The notes beneath the pieces were generated by a model. The model saw nothing but the letters and a program-made list of their open reading frames with translations. It was not told the DNA's origin and did not search any database. A DNA stretch of 6,896 bases from Rhodospirillales bacterium 47_12_T64 (lineage in GTDB: Bacteria; Pseudomonadota; Alphaproteobacteria; Kiloniellales; Kiloniellaceae): positions 3,102-9,997 of the forward strand of contig MABB01000027.1 of assembly GCA_002162915.1 (NCBI GenBank). The letters are read 5' to 3'. Below, one piece after another: positions 1-6,341 of the stretch. The stretch's first letter is position 1. Each line of letters starts with the position of its first letter. The position numbers and the translations under genes are program-made.

Positions 1-833
1 TCAAAAGAGAATGCAGGGCCAAAAAGCGGCGTGTCAGCACTAAGACCAGCCTGGGAATATTGTTTAACAAAATTTATACCCATGCCACCGGGCAGGAAGA
101 AGTAAACTGCATCAGGTTTTGCGGCACGCAAGTTTGCGAGTTCAGCGGCATAATCCACTTGGCCAAGTTTGGTGTACACTTCACCCGCAACGTCACCTTT
201 ATAAAAGCGTTTGAAACCTGCAATGGCATCTTTACCCGCCGGGTAGTTAGGCGCCATCAGATAAACTTTCTTCAGGCCTTTATCCGTCACGTACTGTCCC
301 GCAGCTTCGTGAAGATTGTCGTTCTGCCAAGCAACGTTGAAATAGTTTTCGTGACATCTTTTACCTGCGAGTGCCGATGGACCAGCGTTCGGGCTGATAT
401 AAAATTTACCCGCACGGGTTACACTCGGGACCACAGCCATTGCCAAATTGGACCAGACGATCCCGGTCACAATATCAACATTGTCTTTTTTGATCATTCG
501 CGTGGCAATTTGTTTTGCATTTTCAACTTTGCGCGCATCATCAACTTCGATCACTTCAGTCTCAACACCGCCAAGTTTGCCGTCTTTCATTTTCAGGCCC
601 AGCATGAAGCCATCGCGAATATCAATTCCAAGACCTGCACCACCACCAGAAAGTGTCGTGATCATCCCGATTTTTACGGGGTCCGCAGCCTGAACAGCAG
701 GAGACGCGAAACCTGCGCCAAGCGTAAGTGCACCAGCCATCATTGCAGACATCATCCCTGACATCATCCCTGACATCATCCCTGGCATCATCCCTGGCAT
801 CATCCCTGGCAGAATACTTTTCATTTTTTTCAT
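1..833 (-). CDS. ABC transporter periplasmic substrate-binding protein, LivJ-like type 1 (partial, 3' end missing)
   Basis: The minus strand reads open from an ATG at 833 to the left edge (277 codons, no stop), so the C-terminus lies outside the window. The product begins with a Sec-type signal peptide: a basic start (MKKMK), a Met/Gly-rich hydrophobic stretch, and an AVQA|ADP cleavage site after about residue 49. The mature start, DPVKIGMITTLSG, followed by a GLGIDIRDGF segment, is the classic opening of type-1 periplasmic binding proteins (Peripla_BP_6). These feed branched-chain amino acids, amides or small aromatic acids to Liv-type ABC importers. Later blocks such as FYISPNAGPSALAG and APNYPAGKDA fit the same fold. 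The start is chosen because AGGGG lies 7 nt upstream of the ATG at 833; the in-frame ATG at 824 is too far from it. The true substrate cannot be read from the sequence, and permease and ATPase genes are not visible here. Residues about 9-28 are a repeat expansion, listed separately. Confidence 0.9.
   Translation of the reverse strand, partial: MKKMKSILPGMMPGMMPGMMSGMMSGMMSAMMAGALTLGAGFASPAVQAADPVKIGMITTLSGGGAGLGIDIRDGFMLGLKMKDGKLGGVETEVIEVDDARKVENAKQIATRMIKKDNVDIVTGIVWSNLAMAVVPSVTRAGKFYISPNAGPSALAGKRCHENYFNVAWQNDNLHEAAGQYVTDKGLKKVYLMAPNYPAGKDAIAGFKRFYKGDVAGEVYTKLGQVDYAAELANLRAAKPDAVYFFLPGGMGINFVKQYSQAGLSADTPLFGPAFSF
749..808 (-). repeat. 12-bp tandem repeat, five units, inside the signal-peptide coding region
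   Basis: Five head-to-tail 12-bp units are seen. On the plus strand three read ACATCATCCCTG and two read GCATCATCCCTG. Read on the minus strand in the frame of the binding-protein gene they give Pro-Gly-Met-Met three times, then Ser-Gly-Met-Met twice, followed by a degenerate Ser-Ala-Met-Met. Since 12 is a multiple of 3, gain or loss of units would keep the reading frame and only change the length of the hydrophobic core of the signal peptide. The near-perfect identity suggests recent slipped-strand expansion (inference). Confidence 0.95.
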
Positions 834-850
834 TTTTTTACCCCTAGTAA

Positions 851-873
851 GACTGATCTACCTGTGATCAGTC
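851..873 (-). promoter_or_regulatory. Inverted repeat in the leader of the binding-protein gene
   Basis: GACTGATC at 851-858 and GATCAGTC at 866-873 are perfect 8-bp inverted repeats with a 7-nt loop. They sit immediately upstream of the AGGGG ribosome-binding site (842-846 region, minus strand). The repeat could be an operator for a regulator or an mRNA hairpin that limits ribosome access. No T-run follows, so it is not a simple terminator. Confidence 0.55.
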
Positions 874-982
874 GATACGCCCCCACCAATTCAGAGCGGG
901 AACCTCCCTGTATATTTTGGAGATACGGTAGTCCAAGCCCCTTAAGCAGGCAACTTCTTATGTAAATTTGAATATCGCTACC

Positions 983-1011
983 ATTATAATTTAAGAGAAA
1001 AATTCTACCAA
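983..1011 (-). promoter_or_regulatory. Candidate sigma-70 type promoter for the binding-protein gene
   Basis: On the minus strand TTGGTA (1011-1006, 4 of 6 matches to TTGACA) is followed after exactly 17 nt by a perfect TATAAT (988-983). Transcription would start near 976, giving a leader of about 140 nt that contains the 851-873 inverted repeat. Function is inferred from consensus only. Confidence 0.55.
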
Positions 1012-1079
1012 TACGGTCTTCACCTATCACCTTAAAGCCGTATCAAAATTCCTATTTTCAACTTCTCCATGCAGATGCA

Positions 1080-1300
1080 TAGGGGCCATGCAAAAGATGA
1101 CGTTCGGTTGGGCTTGACCAGCTGAAGCCATTCCTATATTGCTGCGTCACTTCGCGGGAATAAGTGGGTTCGCCTTACTTGTATGTCCGCTCTGAAAAGG
1201 GGTTAAGCAATAACCCCGCCTTGATCTATTGCGCTTATCCTTGTGTTGGACGTTATGTCTCCAAAAGTGCGGCGAAGAGCTAGATTGATCCAGGTATAGC
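1080..1300 (+). other. Non-coding leader upstream of the helicase gene with several potential hairpins
   Basis: No convincing gene is seen between 834 and 1331; a 66-codon minus-strand reading frame there (1030-830) has no family resemblance and covers the promoter and leader of the binding-protein gene. Several small inverted repeats occur on the plus strand. GGCTT/AAGCC encloses GACCAGCTG near 1110-1130. AAGTGGG/CTTACTT, with G-T pairs and a TTCGC loop, lies near 1162-1180. GGGGTTA/TAACCCC lies at 1199-1217. This is compatible with a structured 5' leader, such as the cold-responsive leaders known for some RNA helicase genes, or with a small RNA. I recognise no known RNA family, and no strong plus-strand promoter stands out. 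Confidence 0.3.
1199..1217 (+). other. Short perfect hairpin (GGGGTTA/TAACCCC) upstream of the helicase gene
   Basis: Seven perfect base pairs enclose the loop AGCAA. The 3' flank GCCTTGATC has no U-tract, so it is not a standard intrinsic terminator. It may be part of the helicase leader RNA or an attenuator-like element. Confidence 0.4.
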
Positions 1301-1331
1301 CTTCACCATGCTTTTAAAGGACTTTTCCTGC

Positions 1332-2681
1332 ATGACTCAATTTTCCGAGCTCAATCTTATTGAGCCGCTTCAACGTGCTATCGACGCACAAGGTTTCACT
1401 GCACCTACAGCCATTCAATCTCAAGCTATTCCAGCTCTGATGGCTGGCAAAGACGTTATCGGGCTATCTCAGACCGGTGGTGGTAAGACAGCTGCTTTTG
1501 TACTTCCGCTGCTCCAGCGTCTGTTTGAAAACAAAGAGCGCTATGTTCCAAATCACCCACAAGCCCTAATCTTGGCTCCTACACGTGAAATCGCTCTGCA
1601 AATCGGACAAGTTCTTCGTGCCTTCACGAAATTCCTACCCTTGCATTACACGACTGTTACAGGTGGCGCCCCGATGTTCCCTCAGTTCCGTGATCTTAAT
1701 CGCGGCGTGAACATTTTGGTTGCGACACCTGGTCGTCTTATCGATCACGTAAAACGTGGCTCTGTTAAATTTGATCACACGACAACTCTGATCCTCGATG
1801 AAGCAGATCGCATGCTCGATCTCGGTTTTTCTGACGAAGTAACCGAAATCGCAAACAGTCTGCCTAAAGAACACCAGACGGTTCTTTTCTCAGCAACTAT
1901 GCCTAAATCTGTAGATCGCTTGATCAATAAATTGCTGACGAACCCTATTCGTATCGAAACAGCAAAAGAATCAACCACCGCTGCAAACGTTACACAGCGT
2001 GCATTCTATGTTCATGGCGGTCAAAAACAGGCCCTTCTTGGTCACATTCTAGACAAACACCCCGGCGAACGTGTTCTGGTATTCATGCAAACGAAAGCAG
2101 AGTGTGATCGCTGGTGTGATGCACTACGTGAAGACGGTCGTCGGGTTGATGCTATCCACGGTGATAAGCAGCAGCGTATCCGTACCAAAGTGATGAATAA
2201 ATTTCGTCGCGGTGACATCGATGTTTTGGTTGCTACAGATGTTGCGGCCCGTGGTATTGATGTAAAAGACATTAAAATTGTTGTGAACATTGATCTCCCG
2301 ACAGATCCGGAAAACTATGTTCACCGTATTGGACGTACAGGCCGTGCGGACGCAACAGGCGATGCCTATTCGTTCTGTTCTCCGAAAGAAATCGGCACAC
2401 TGAAACGGATCGAAAAAGCAATCCGCCAAGATATCAGTGTTGAAAAGGATCACCCTTTCCACGTTGAAATCAGCAACCGCGATGCCTATTCACAAAAACC
2501 AGCCAATCGTCGTGGCCGCTCCTTTGGCAAACCAGGCGGCGGCAAACCAGGCGCAGGTGGCCGTGGGCGTGGTGGTCCAGCTAAGGACCGTAACGGTTCT
2601 GGATTTGGTGGGCGTCCTGCACAAAATGCAAATGGCGAAAACAGAAGCCAAAAAAGATTTACCAAGCGCCAAGCTGCTTAA
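1332..2681 (+). CDS. rhlE: DEAD-box ATP-dependent RNA helicase, RhlE-like
   Basis: The product unwinds RNA duplexes using ATP. Bacterial RhlE-type proteins act in ribosome assembly and mRNA turnover in the cytoplasm, often with RNase E and in the cold. All core motifs are visible in the 449-residue protein: the Q motif near F22-Q29; motif I SQTGGGKT at 46-53; PTREIA at 83-88; TPGR at 132-135; DEAD at 156-159; SAT at 187-189; ATDVAARGID at 301-310; HRIGRTGR at 331-338. The tail from about residue 390 is rich in Gly, Arg and Lys (RGRS, GRGRGG), an RNA-binding extension typical of this group. I prefer the ATG at 1332, giving MTQFSELNL as in homologues, with AAGGA 10 nt upstream. An in-frame ATG at 1308 would add eight residues and has a poorer ribosome site. 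Motif I has Gly where Thr or Ser is most common. The gene symbol is by family resemblance; assignment within the RhlE/SrmB/DeaD group is not absolute. Confidence 0.93.
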   Translation: MTQFSELNLIEPLQRAIDAQGFTAPTAIQSQAIPALMAGKDVIGLSQTGGGKTAAFVLPLLQRLFENKERYVPNHPQALILAPTREIALQIGQVLRAFTKFLPLHYTTVTGGAPMFPQFRDLNRGVNILVATPGRLIDHVKRGSVKFDHTTTLILDEADRMLDLGFSDEVTEIANSLPKEHQTVLFSATMPKSVDRLINKLLTNPIRIETAKESTTAANVTQRAFYVHGGQKQALLGHILDKHPGERVLVFMQTKAECDRWCDALREDGRRVDAIHGDKQQRIRTKVMNKFRRGDIDVLVATDVAARGIDVKDIKIVVNIDLPTDPENYVHRIGRTGRADATGDAYSFCSPKEIGTLKRIEKAIRQDISVEKDHPFHVEISNRDAYSQKPANRRGRSFGKPGGGKPGAGGRGRGGPAKDRNGSGFGGRPAQNANGENRSQKRFTKRQAA

Positions 2682-2712
2682 TTAAGACACTTCTGAGAAT
2701 TTAATTATTCGC

Positions 2713-2744
2713 AATAAAGGCTGCCTTTGGCAGCCTTTATTTTT
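2713..2744 (+). terminator. Strong rho-independent terminator after the helicase gene
   Basis: A perfect 13-bp stem (2713-2725 with 2729-2741, core AAAGGCTGCC/GGCAGCCTTT) closes on a 3-nt loop and runs into TTTT at 2741-2744. It lies 31 nt after the helicase stop codon. The opposite side lacks a clean T-run, so it probably works mainly on the plus strand, although it also sits just past the end of the convergent PAS gene. Confidence 0.93.
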
Positions 2745-2780
2745 GTCTTATTATTTAGTTAGTGATGATTACAACCAACG

Positions 2781-3260
2781 TCATCGCAAATTGATATAAT
2801 CCGTAAAAGCAATAACCATATTTACGGTTTCATCGTCATCGGAAAGAGGGAGTAAAATTGCATCTCCCTGTCGTAGAGGCGAAGTTTCGGAAGAAACGCC
2901 CTCCTTGTCATAAACAGGGCATTTTTTCTCAGAAACAATTTTGTAATTGGCCAAAACATCTTCAACCGAAGTTCCGAAAGATCCCTCGCTTACATTTAGG
3001 CCCGTTGGGTCGAAACCCCGTGCATCAACCTCTTTGGTTCCAACGAGCCGATACAGAAAGTTCAAGGGTTCATGTTCGACGTCAACCAGAATTACGCTCG
3101 ATAAAAAAGACTTCATTTCTACAGGATCAAGATCTGAACGCGAAGGCATGGATCGCCCGGATCTCTTAGAATTCCAATAGTCATAAAATGCTTGAATGTT
3201 TTCCGGACAATCATCCAGAAATTCAAGTTCTATTAATCTGTTATAACCCTGTTTCATCAT
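2781..3260 (-). CDS. Stand-alone PAS_5-like domain protein
   Basis: The 159-residue product has the look of the alphaproteobacterial PAS_5 family (Pfam PF07310). It shows a conserved YWNSKRSGRSMPSRSDLDP block at about residues 28-46, a core strand segment SSVILVDV, a FLYRLVGT stretch, and a VNMVIAFTDYI end. No kinase, GGDEF, helix-turn-helix or membrane segment follows, so the sensor domain stands alone. Its ligand and partner are unknown. The start is uncertain: an ATG pair at 3260 and 3257 gives a normal N-terminus, while a GTG at 3290 would add VVLFFYKAVW, which looks less like a cytosolic start. No candidate has a strong ribosome site (a weak AGG lies 12 nt before the GTG). The gene converges on the helicase gene and is divergent from the glutathione transferase gene. 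Family assignment is from pattern recognition and would need a profile search. Confidence 0.8.
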   Translation of the reverse strand: MMKQGYNRLIELEFLDDCPENIQAFYDYWNSKRSGRSMPSRSDLDPVEMKSFLSSVILVDVEHEPLNFLYRLVGTKEVDARGFDPTGLNVSEGSFGTSVEDVLANYKIVSEKKCPVYDKEGVSSETSPLRQGDAILLPLSDDDETVNMVIAFTDYINLR

Positions 3261-3376
3261 CCATACGGCTTTGTAAAAGAACAAAACCACTCCGTATTTC
3301 GGCCTTTAGACCCCATTGATGCAATATACATATCAAGGGAATCTAAACCGTCACATTTATCTATTGTAATTATATA

Positions 3377-3409
3377 TTTATATTTCGATCCACATGCTAT
3401 TCGCAATAG
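3377..3409 (-). promoter_or_regulatory. Candidate promoter of the PAS gene with a small dyad
   Basis: On the minus strand TTGCGA (3406-3401) and TATAAA (3382-3377) are 18 nt apart. The -35 element lies in the dyad CTATT-CGC-AATAG (3397-3409). The surrounding 3320-3440 region is strongly AT-rich and is shared with the divergent transferase gene, so a regulator binding here could affect both. The evidence is consensus similarity only. Confidence 0.3.
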
Positions 3410-3543
3410 TACCTAGAGATTATTTTCCTAGCACATACTCTCATAAAACCCAGAAATAAGACATGGTAAATAAGCCAAGAACAGATGATACTATTTACAT
3501 CTCTCATTGCACACATAGATCTAAGTACTGGCTGCTCTTACAA

Positions 3544-4212
3544 ATGAACTCACACCTTCCTCTTCTCTATAGTTTTCGACGCTGCCCCTATGCCATGCGC
3601 GCCAGACTTGGCCTGCAAAGTAGCCAACAGCAGTGTGAACTTCGAGAAATTGTTCTGCGAGACAAACCTCGGACAATGTTGGAGGCCTCCCCCAAAGGAA
3701 CAGTGCCGGTTATGGTTTTCCCTGATGGTCAGGTTTTAGAAGAAAGCCTGGATATAATGCTCTGGTCATTAAGGCAAAATGATCCTGAAGGCTGGCTTAC
3801 GCCCGAAGTTGGCGACCTGAATGAAATGCTGGCTCTAATCAAGCGGTGCGAAAGTGAATTTAAATACCACTTGGATCGCTATAAATACGCCCCTCGCTAT
3901 GAAAATGCAGATCCTCTAGAACACAGAAAAGCCGCCGAAATTTTCTTACAAGATCTCGATACCAGACTTTCGACTTCTGAATACTTATTTGGTGATCGTA
4001 TTTCCTTAAGTGACATGGCTATTGCTCCTTTTGTCAGGCAGTTCGCGAATGTGGATCGGAACTGGTTTGACAGTACGGGCTTTCAGTACCTAAAACCTTG
4101 GCTTTATCGTTTTCTCGATTCAGTATCCTTTAAGGAAATCTTGAAAAAATACCCTGTTTGGCAAGAAGAAGATCCCGTAACACATTTCCCGGAACCGAAT
4201 CAGCACCCCTGA
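3544..4212 (+). CDS. Glutathione S-transferase family protein
   Basis: The 222-residue product has a thioredoxin-fold N-terminal domain that opens with LPLLYSFRRCPYAMRARLGL. Cys14 in the CPYAMR motif is the likely catalytic or glutathione-contacting residue. The segment SPKGTVPV (49-56) carries the cis-Pro55, and EES at 66-68 is the usual gamma-glutamyl contact of glutathione. The C-terminal half is helical with DRISLSDMAIAPFVRQFANVD, the standard GST_C core. A Cys rather than Ser or Tyr at the active site suggests thiol transfer or dehalogenase/lyase-type chemistry, as in omega- and beta-like transferases (inference). I chose the ATG at 3544 because the family begins at this point. An upstream in-frame ATG at 3463 would add 27 residues with no family resemblance; neither start has a strong ribosome site. 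The TetR gene follows after 40 nt on the same strand, suggesting co-transcription and a role in detoxifying an electrophile. Confidence 0.88.
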   Translation: MNSHLPLLYSFRRCPYAMRARLGLQSSQQQCELREIVLRDKPRTMLEASPKGTVPVMVFPDGQVLEESLDIMLWSLRQNDPEGWLTPEVGDLNEMLALIKRCESEFKYHLDRYKYAPRYENADPLEHRKAAEIFLQDLDTRLSTSEYLFGDRISLSDMAIAPFVRQFANVDRNWFDSTGFQYLKPWLYRFLDSVSFKEILKKYPVWQEEDPVTHFPEPNQHP

Positions 4213-4227
4213 AACAACTTGACTACT

Positions 4228-4241
4228 GGACCTTATGGTCC
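4228..4241 (+). promoter_or_regulatory. Perfect palindrome GGACC-TTAT-GGTCC, candidate TetR operator
   Basis: Two 5-bp perfect arms with a 4-bp centre lie in the 40-bp gap between the transferase stop and the TetR start. A TTGACT sequence (4219-4224), 5 of 6 matches to a -35 box, lies just upstream. A repressor bound to the palindrome would therefore cover the promoter spacer. The -10 region downstream is weak. Autoregulation by the adjacent TetR protein is an inference from position. Confidence 0.45.
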
Positions 4242-4252
4242 TTAATGGAACG

Positions 4253-4840
4253 ATGAGTTTAGGAAGACCCCGCGAGTTCGATGTAAATATTGCACTTAAT
4301 GCAGCCATGGAAGTGTTTTGGACCCAGGGCTATGAAAGCACGTCCCTGCAAAACCTTCTCAACGCCACCCATCTTTCAAAGAGCAGCCTGTACAAGGTTT
4401 TTGGTAATAAACAGCAACTCTTTGAAGCAGCAATAGAGCGTTATTCAGAGACCCTCTACAAAAAAATGCAAACCGATATCGAAACAGCGCCTTCTGGTTT
4501 GACCTTCATAAAGAACACCTTACACTGTATTGTACGCGAGGCGGAAGGAACTGAAGTCCCCAGGGGCTGCTTCATTTCAAATTCAATCAACGAGTGGAGT
4601 ATCCGCGACCAAAGGCTTCGACAGCTGATCGTTGACCGCTCTGGCAAGTTTGAAGACCTTTTTGCTCAGGCTATACTCCGTGCTCAGTGTGAAGGTGACC
4701 TTTCAAAGAAGAATAATCCTATAGAACTCGCTGGCTTCCTGTTCAACAGCATTTCGGGGCTGAGATCGTCCGTTAAAGCAGGCTTAAGTAGGGAAAAGCT
4801 GGATAAGATAGTCGACATCACCCTTTCAGCGTTACAATAA
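4253..4840 (+). CDS. TetR/AcrR-family transcriptional regulator
   Basis: The 195-residue product has a TetR N-terminal DNA-binding domain: GRPREFD at 4-10, then AMEVFWTQGYESTSLQNLLNAT and the recognition helix around LSKSSLYKVFGNKQQLFEAAI (41-61). The helical C-terminal domain would bind a ligand and dimerise. It contains EVPRGCFISNSINEW, the GC(L/F) motif seen in the NemR/AcrR-type branch, with the cysteine at residue 106. In NemR the corresponding cysteine senses electrophiles and oxidants, so a similar role is possible here but not shown. The start is placed at 4253 (MSLGRPRE, the usual family start, GGA 4 nt upstream). An in-frame ATG at 4235 would add six residues and would lie inside the palindrome at 4228-4241. 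The preceding transferase gene is the most likely target, along with the regulator itself. Confidence 0.9.
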   Translation: MSLGRPREFDVNIALNAAMEVFWTQGYESTSLQNLLNATHLSKSSLYKVFGNKQQLFEAAIERYSETLYKKMQTDIETAPSGLTFIKNTLHCIVREAEGTEVPRGCFISNSINEWSIRDQRLRQLIVDRSGKFEDLFAQAILRAQCEGDLSKKNNPIELAGFLFNSISGLRSSVKAGLSREKLDKIVDITLSALQ

Positions 4841-4893
4841 TTTCATGCCCATAACACCTGACATTACCTGCAGTACTTCAATCCGGATACGCT

Positions 4894-5319
4894 ATGCTTA
4901 AAGTTACCAACAGTATCCATATCGACCCAGATGAATTACAGGAAACCTTTATTCGTGCATCAGGTTCTGGCGGGCAGAATGTGAATAAGGTTTCTACGGC
5001 AGTTCAGTTGCGTTTCAACGCCAAAACCAGCCCGGTCATTTCAAGTTTCGTCTTTAATCGCCTTCGCACTCTGGCCAGCCATTTGATGACACAGGATGGT
5101 GACATTATCATCACCGCCAACAGCCATCGTAGCCAGGATCGTAATCGACAAGATGCACGCGAAAGACTTGTCGATCTCATCAAAAAGGCAACCATCCAAC
5201 AAAAGGGCCGTCGCCCGACAAAACCCAGCAAATCCGCCAAGACAAAACGTACCGACAAAAAGAAGCAACGAGGTGCGATAAAAAAAGGCCGGGGTCAGGT
5301 TTCGAAGTCAGATTATTAA
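4894..5319 (+). CDS. arfB: Alternative ribosome-rescue factor B, peptidyl-tRNA hydrolase
   Basis: ArfB (YaeJ) enters the A site of ribosomes stalled without a stop codon and hydrolyses the peptidyl-tRNA, as a backup to trans-translation. The 141-residue product contains the release-factor catalytic motif GSGGQNVNK, with GGQ at residues 26-28, exactly the position in E. coli ArfB (about 140 aa). After the compact domain (to about residue 100) comes a long Lys/Arg-rich tail (GRRPTKP, TKRTDKKKQRG, KKGRGQ) that in the family threads into the empty mRNA channel. It is too short to be a class I release factor because it lacks the codon-recognition domains. The start at 4894 has a GGA 6 nt upstream. 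The gene lies 53 nt after the TetR stop on the same strand and may be read through from it, or may have its own weak promoter. No intrinsic terminator is visible downstream. Confidence 0.93.
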   Translation: MLKVTNSIHIDPDELQETFIRASGSGGQNVNKVSTAVQLRFNAKTSPVISSFVFNRLRTLASHLMTQDGDIIITANSHRSQDRNRQDARERLVDLIKKATIQQKGRRPTKPSKSAKTKRTDKKKQRGAIKKGRGQVSKSDY

Positions 5320-5474
5320 TTAGAAAACTTATAAAACATACTTCTTATACATTTAGTAATACACTGAGATAACAACAATTTTAAATTTACTACTCATGGC
5401 AACTAAGTAGAGACGTACATACAATCAAATAAGTTAACTTCCTGGCGAAGCTATATTCAAGTATATAAACCTAC
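5320..5474. other. AT-rich convergent spacer
   Basis: This gap separates the convergent arfB and LysR genes. Only weak inverted repeats are seen (for example CTACT/AGTAG near 5389-5410, and the AAGTTAACTT palindrome near 5432). Neither has the strong stem plus T-run expected of an intrinsic terminator. Confidence 0.5.
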
Positions 5475-6341
5475 CTAGATGCTCATCTTCGTGGCAGTTT
5501 CAAACAACTCTCGTATGACAGGTCTATGCAATTGATTTTTCAAACAAACAACTGAGTTTACACTTTTTACTGTGCTCTCGGCTAGAGGTATGGCTTTAAT
5601 GCGAGCATCCCCTTCAGCCTCGCGTTCAAACATAAACCCGATACCAAACTCTTTCGCAACGGCTTCTTTAGTTGCTTCTCTCCCCCCCAATTCCAGAACC
5701 GAAGACGGCGTAAAGTTTATTTCCTTAAAGTACCCTTCTACTTCCATCCGCGTTGTAGAAATTTTCTCTCGTAACAGAAATCGTTCTGTGGGAAGTGTTC
5801 TAATATCGATCATTTTCTGATTTGCATTTACATGATTTATGGGCAGGACCGCGCAGAGTGGATGACTGTGAAAGGGTACAACGGCAAGCCGATCATCTAA
5901 CGCTGGATTTCCTGTGACAATGACGTCTACTCTTTTTTCCAGCAATTCCTTTACAACTTCTCTTGAGTTCCCAAACCCTATTGATATTTGAACTTTAGGA
6001 TAATTTGGAACAAAATTCTCTAATAAATCGAGCACAAACTGAGGAGCATCCGCAGCGATACGAAGATTACCTGTTGCAACTTGTTCTGTTGCATCAAGAA
6101 ACTCCTTTGCTTCTTCTTCTGCGGTAAACAAGCGTCTTGTGATTTTTAGAAGCTTATGTCCCTCTTCTGTTAGTTTGACGCCTGTCGCCCCTCTTACAAA
6201 CAAGAGGCAGCCGTATTCCTGTTCTAAAGTTCGCACCTGATAAGTCACGGCAGGTTGGGTAATACCAAGGCGAATTGCAGCTTCAGAAAAGCTTCCTTCA
6301 AGAGCTACCGTGTCAAAAGCTTTTAACTGTTTATTTCGCAT
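5475..6341 (-). CDS. LysR-family transcriptional regulator, resembling the 2-aminoethylphosphonate-associated subgroup
   Basis: The 288-residue product has the LysR winged helix-turn-helix at residues 1-60 (QLKAFDTVALEGSFSEAAIRL, then ITQPAVTYQVRTLEQEYG) and a periplasmic-binding-like effector domain from about 90 onward (GNLRIAADAPQFVLDLL, IGFGNSREVVKELLE, LGGREATKEAVAKEFGIGF). The MRNKQLKAF start, LLKITRRLF, the RIAAD/GNS blocks and REATKEAVA are, from memory, characteristic of regulators annotated as aminoethylphosphonate-catabolism associated (TIGR03339-like). This subgroup call is weaker than the LysR call. The start at 6341 has GAGG 6 nt upstream. The gene is divergent from a flavin oxidoreductase gene across a 175-bp AT-rich spacer, the classic arrangement of a LysR protein with its target. 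Activation of that gene by a catabolic intermediate is inferred. Confidence 0.93.
   Translation of the reverse strand: MRNKQLKAFDTVALEGSFSEAAIRLGITQPAVTYQVRTLEQEYGCLLFVRGATGVKLTEEGHKLLKITRRLFTAEEEAKEFLDATEQVATGNLRIAADAPQFVLDLLENFVPNYPKVQISIGFGNSREVVKELLEKRVDVIVTGNPALDDRLAVVPFHSHPLCAVLPINHVNANQKMIDIRTLPTERFLLREKISTTRMEVEGYFKEINFTPSSVLELGGREATKEAVAKEFGIGFMFEREAEGDARIKAIPLAESTVKSVNSVVCLKNQLHRPVIRELFETATKMSI

Noticed and set aside
60..761. Long plus-strand reading frame of 233 codons opposite the binding-protein gene
   Set aside because: It lies antisense to a clear, motif-rich minus-strand gene and its translation (Cys/His/Arg/Phe-rich, no family pattern) looks like a shadow frame.
749..808. 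12-bp repeats as a CRISPR array or iteron origin
   Set aside because: Units are directly adjacent with no spacers, lie in frame inside a coding sequence, and no replication gene is nearby.
830..1030. Possible 66-codon minus-strand gene in the leader region
   Set aside because: No recognisable family, and it covers the promoter, the inverted repeat and the ribosome site of the downstream binding-protein gene.
1199..1217. GGGGTTA/TAACCCC hairpin as a rho-independent terminator
   Set aside because: No T-run follows on either strand, and no gene ends just upstream of it on the plus strand.
1467..1490. TGGGKT in helicase motif I as a sign of a defective ATPase
   Set aside because: The essential Gly, Lys and Thr are all present and every other motif is intact; the variable position tolerates small residues.
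3463..3543. N-terminal extension of 27 residues on the glutathione transferase
   Set aside because: The extension has no resemblance to the family, which starts at the first thioredoxin-fold strand; more likely untranslated leader.
4894..5319. GGQ protein as a truncated class I release factor pseudogene
   Set aside because: Its length, GGQ position and basic tail match intact ArfB, so no truncation needs to be assumed.
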